Below are positions 12,788 to 13,364 of a stretch of 13,364 nucleotides of DNA, piece by piece. The stretch lies in contig JAYURJ010000110.1 of assembly GCA_043756275.1 (NCBI GenBank), positions 1-13,364 of the forward strand, written 5' to 3'. The number at the start of each line of letters is the position of its first letter. Position 1 is the stretch's first letter. The stretch comes from UKL13-2 sp043756275 (lineage in GTDB: Bacteria; Pseudomonadota; Gammaproteobacteria; Burkholderiales; Usitatibacteraceae). A program made the translations under genes and the position numbers. Under the pieces are notes generated by a model. That model did no database searches. It was not told the origin of the DNA and was given only the letters and a program-made list of their open reading frames with translations.

Positions 12788-13364
12788 ATGAAAGTGTATT
12801 ACGACAAAGACTGTGATCTCTCGCTAATCAAAGGCAAGAAAGTCACCATCGTAGGTTACGGTTCACAGGGCCATGCGCACGCACAAAACCTGAACGATTC
12901 GGGCGTAAAAGTTACCGTCGGCTTGCGTAAAGGCGGTGCTTCATGGGACAAGGTTAAAAAGGCAGGCCTCAAGGTCGCCGAAGTTGCAGATGCGGTCAAG
13001 TCAGCAGACATGGTCATGATGCTGTTGCCTGACGAAAATATTGGCGATGTTTACAAGAACGAAATTCATGACAACATCAAGAAAGGCGCTGTGCTCGCCT
13101 TCGCGCACGGCTTCAATATTCACTACGGCGTGTTGACACCCCGCGCAGACCTCGATGTCATCATGATTGCACCCAAAGGCCCCGGTCACCTGGTGCGCTC
13201 CACTTACGTCGCAGGCGGCGGCGTGCCATCGCTGGTGGCCGTACACAAAGATAATTCAGGCAAGGCACGGGACCTGGCGCTTTCCTACGCCAAGGCCATC
13301 GGCGGCTCGCGCGGCGGTGTGATCGAAACCAATTTCCGCGAGGAGACCGAGACAGATTTATTCG
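12788..13364 (+). CDS. ilvC: Ketol-acid reductoisomerase, class I, 3' partial
   Basis: 192 complete codons are visible; the gene runs off the window, and the class I enzyme is usually about 338 residues. It converts 2-acetolactate or acetohydroxybutyrate to the dihydroxy acid using NADPH and magnesium, the step after acetolactate synthase. The N-terminal Rossmann domain has GYGSQG (23-28) and the cofactor loop GLRKGGAS (45-52), where Arg47 and Ser52 suit NADPH. The catalytic-site His107 (AHGFNIHYG), PKGPGHLVR and the start of the metal site ETDLF with Asp190 are present; the partner Glu194 lies just beyond the end. It is probably co-transcribed with ilvBN but separated by the inverted-repeat element. 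Confidence 0.96.
   Translation, partial: MKVYYDKDCDLSLIKGKKVTIVGYGSQGHAHAQNLNDSGVKVTVGLRKGGASWDKVKKAGLKVAEVADAVKSADMVMMLLPDENIGDVYKNEIHDNIKKGAVLAFAHGFNIHYGVLTPRADLDVIMIAPKGPGHLVRSTYVAGGGVPSLVAVHKDNSGKARDLALSYAKAIGGSRGGVIETNFREETETDLF

Overview
The window looks like chromosomal DNA of a betaproteobacterium (Burkholderiales/Nitrosomonadales breadth; genus not resolvable from sequence alone). The main reasons are the order RDD protein - DUF3106 - DUF3619 - ECF-type sigma factor, divergent from an ilvB-ilvN-ilvC operon, which I know as a betaproteobacterial arrangement, and the close match of each product to betaproteobacterial family members. Nothing here looks like a phage, plasmid, transposon or CRISPR locus. 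Coding density is high and base use looks even throughout.

Left part (1-6740): a sensing and transport locus. A transporter-like histidine kinase (SLC5/SSS domain, STAC-like region, HisKA, HATPase; 5' end outside the window) overlaps a stand-alone receiver protein, which overlaps a FixJ/LuxR-type response regulator. This recalls the CrbS/CrbR (MxtR/ErdR) acetate-response systems. Converging on it from the minus strand is a two-gene sodium:solute symporter operon (DUF4212 small subunit, then a VC_2705-type large subunit), followed by a terminator and a coupled pair encoding a five-repeat TPR protein and a small two-helix membrane protein. The likely logic is that the kinase senses a small carboxylate, probably acetate, and the regulators control its uptake and use. 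The large subunit carries a perfect EF-hand-like loop and a long hydrophilic insertion.

Middle (6740-9960): lptG, encoding a permease subunit of the LPS exporter, stands without lptF beside it and converges with a four-gene minus-strand operon: ECF-like sigma factor, single-pass DUF3619 membrane protein, exported DUF3106 protein with an LTPEQ motif, and an RDD membrane protein. The layout resembles sigma / anti-sigma / periplasmic sensor modules such as CnrH-CnrY-CnrX, but that role is my inference.

Right part (9937-13364): a 432-base divergent intergenic region with an 11-bp tandem repeat and several hairpins, then ilvB-ilvN-ilvC for branched-chain amino acid synthesis (ilvC is cut by the window end). 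The ilvN-ilvC gap holds an imperfect inverted-repeat element of a REP-like type; a short related fragment lies upstream of the symporter operon.
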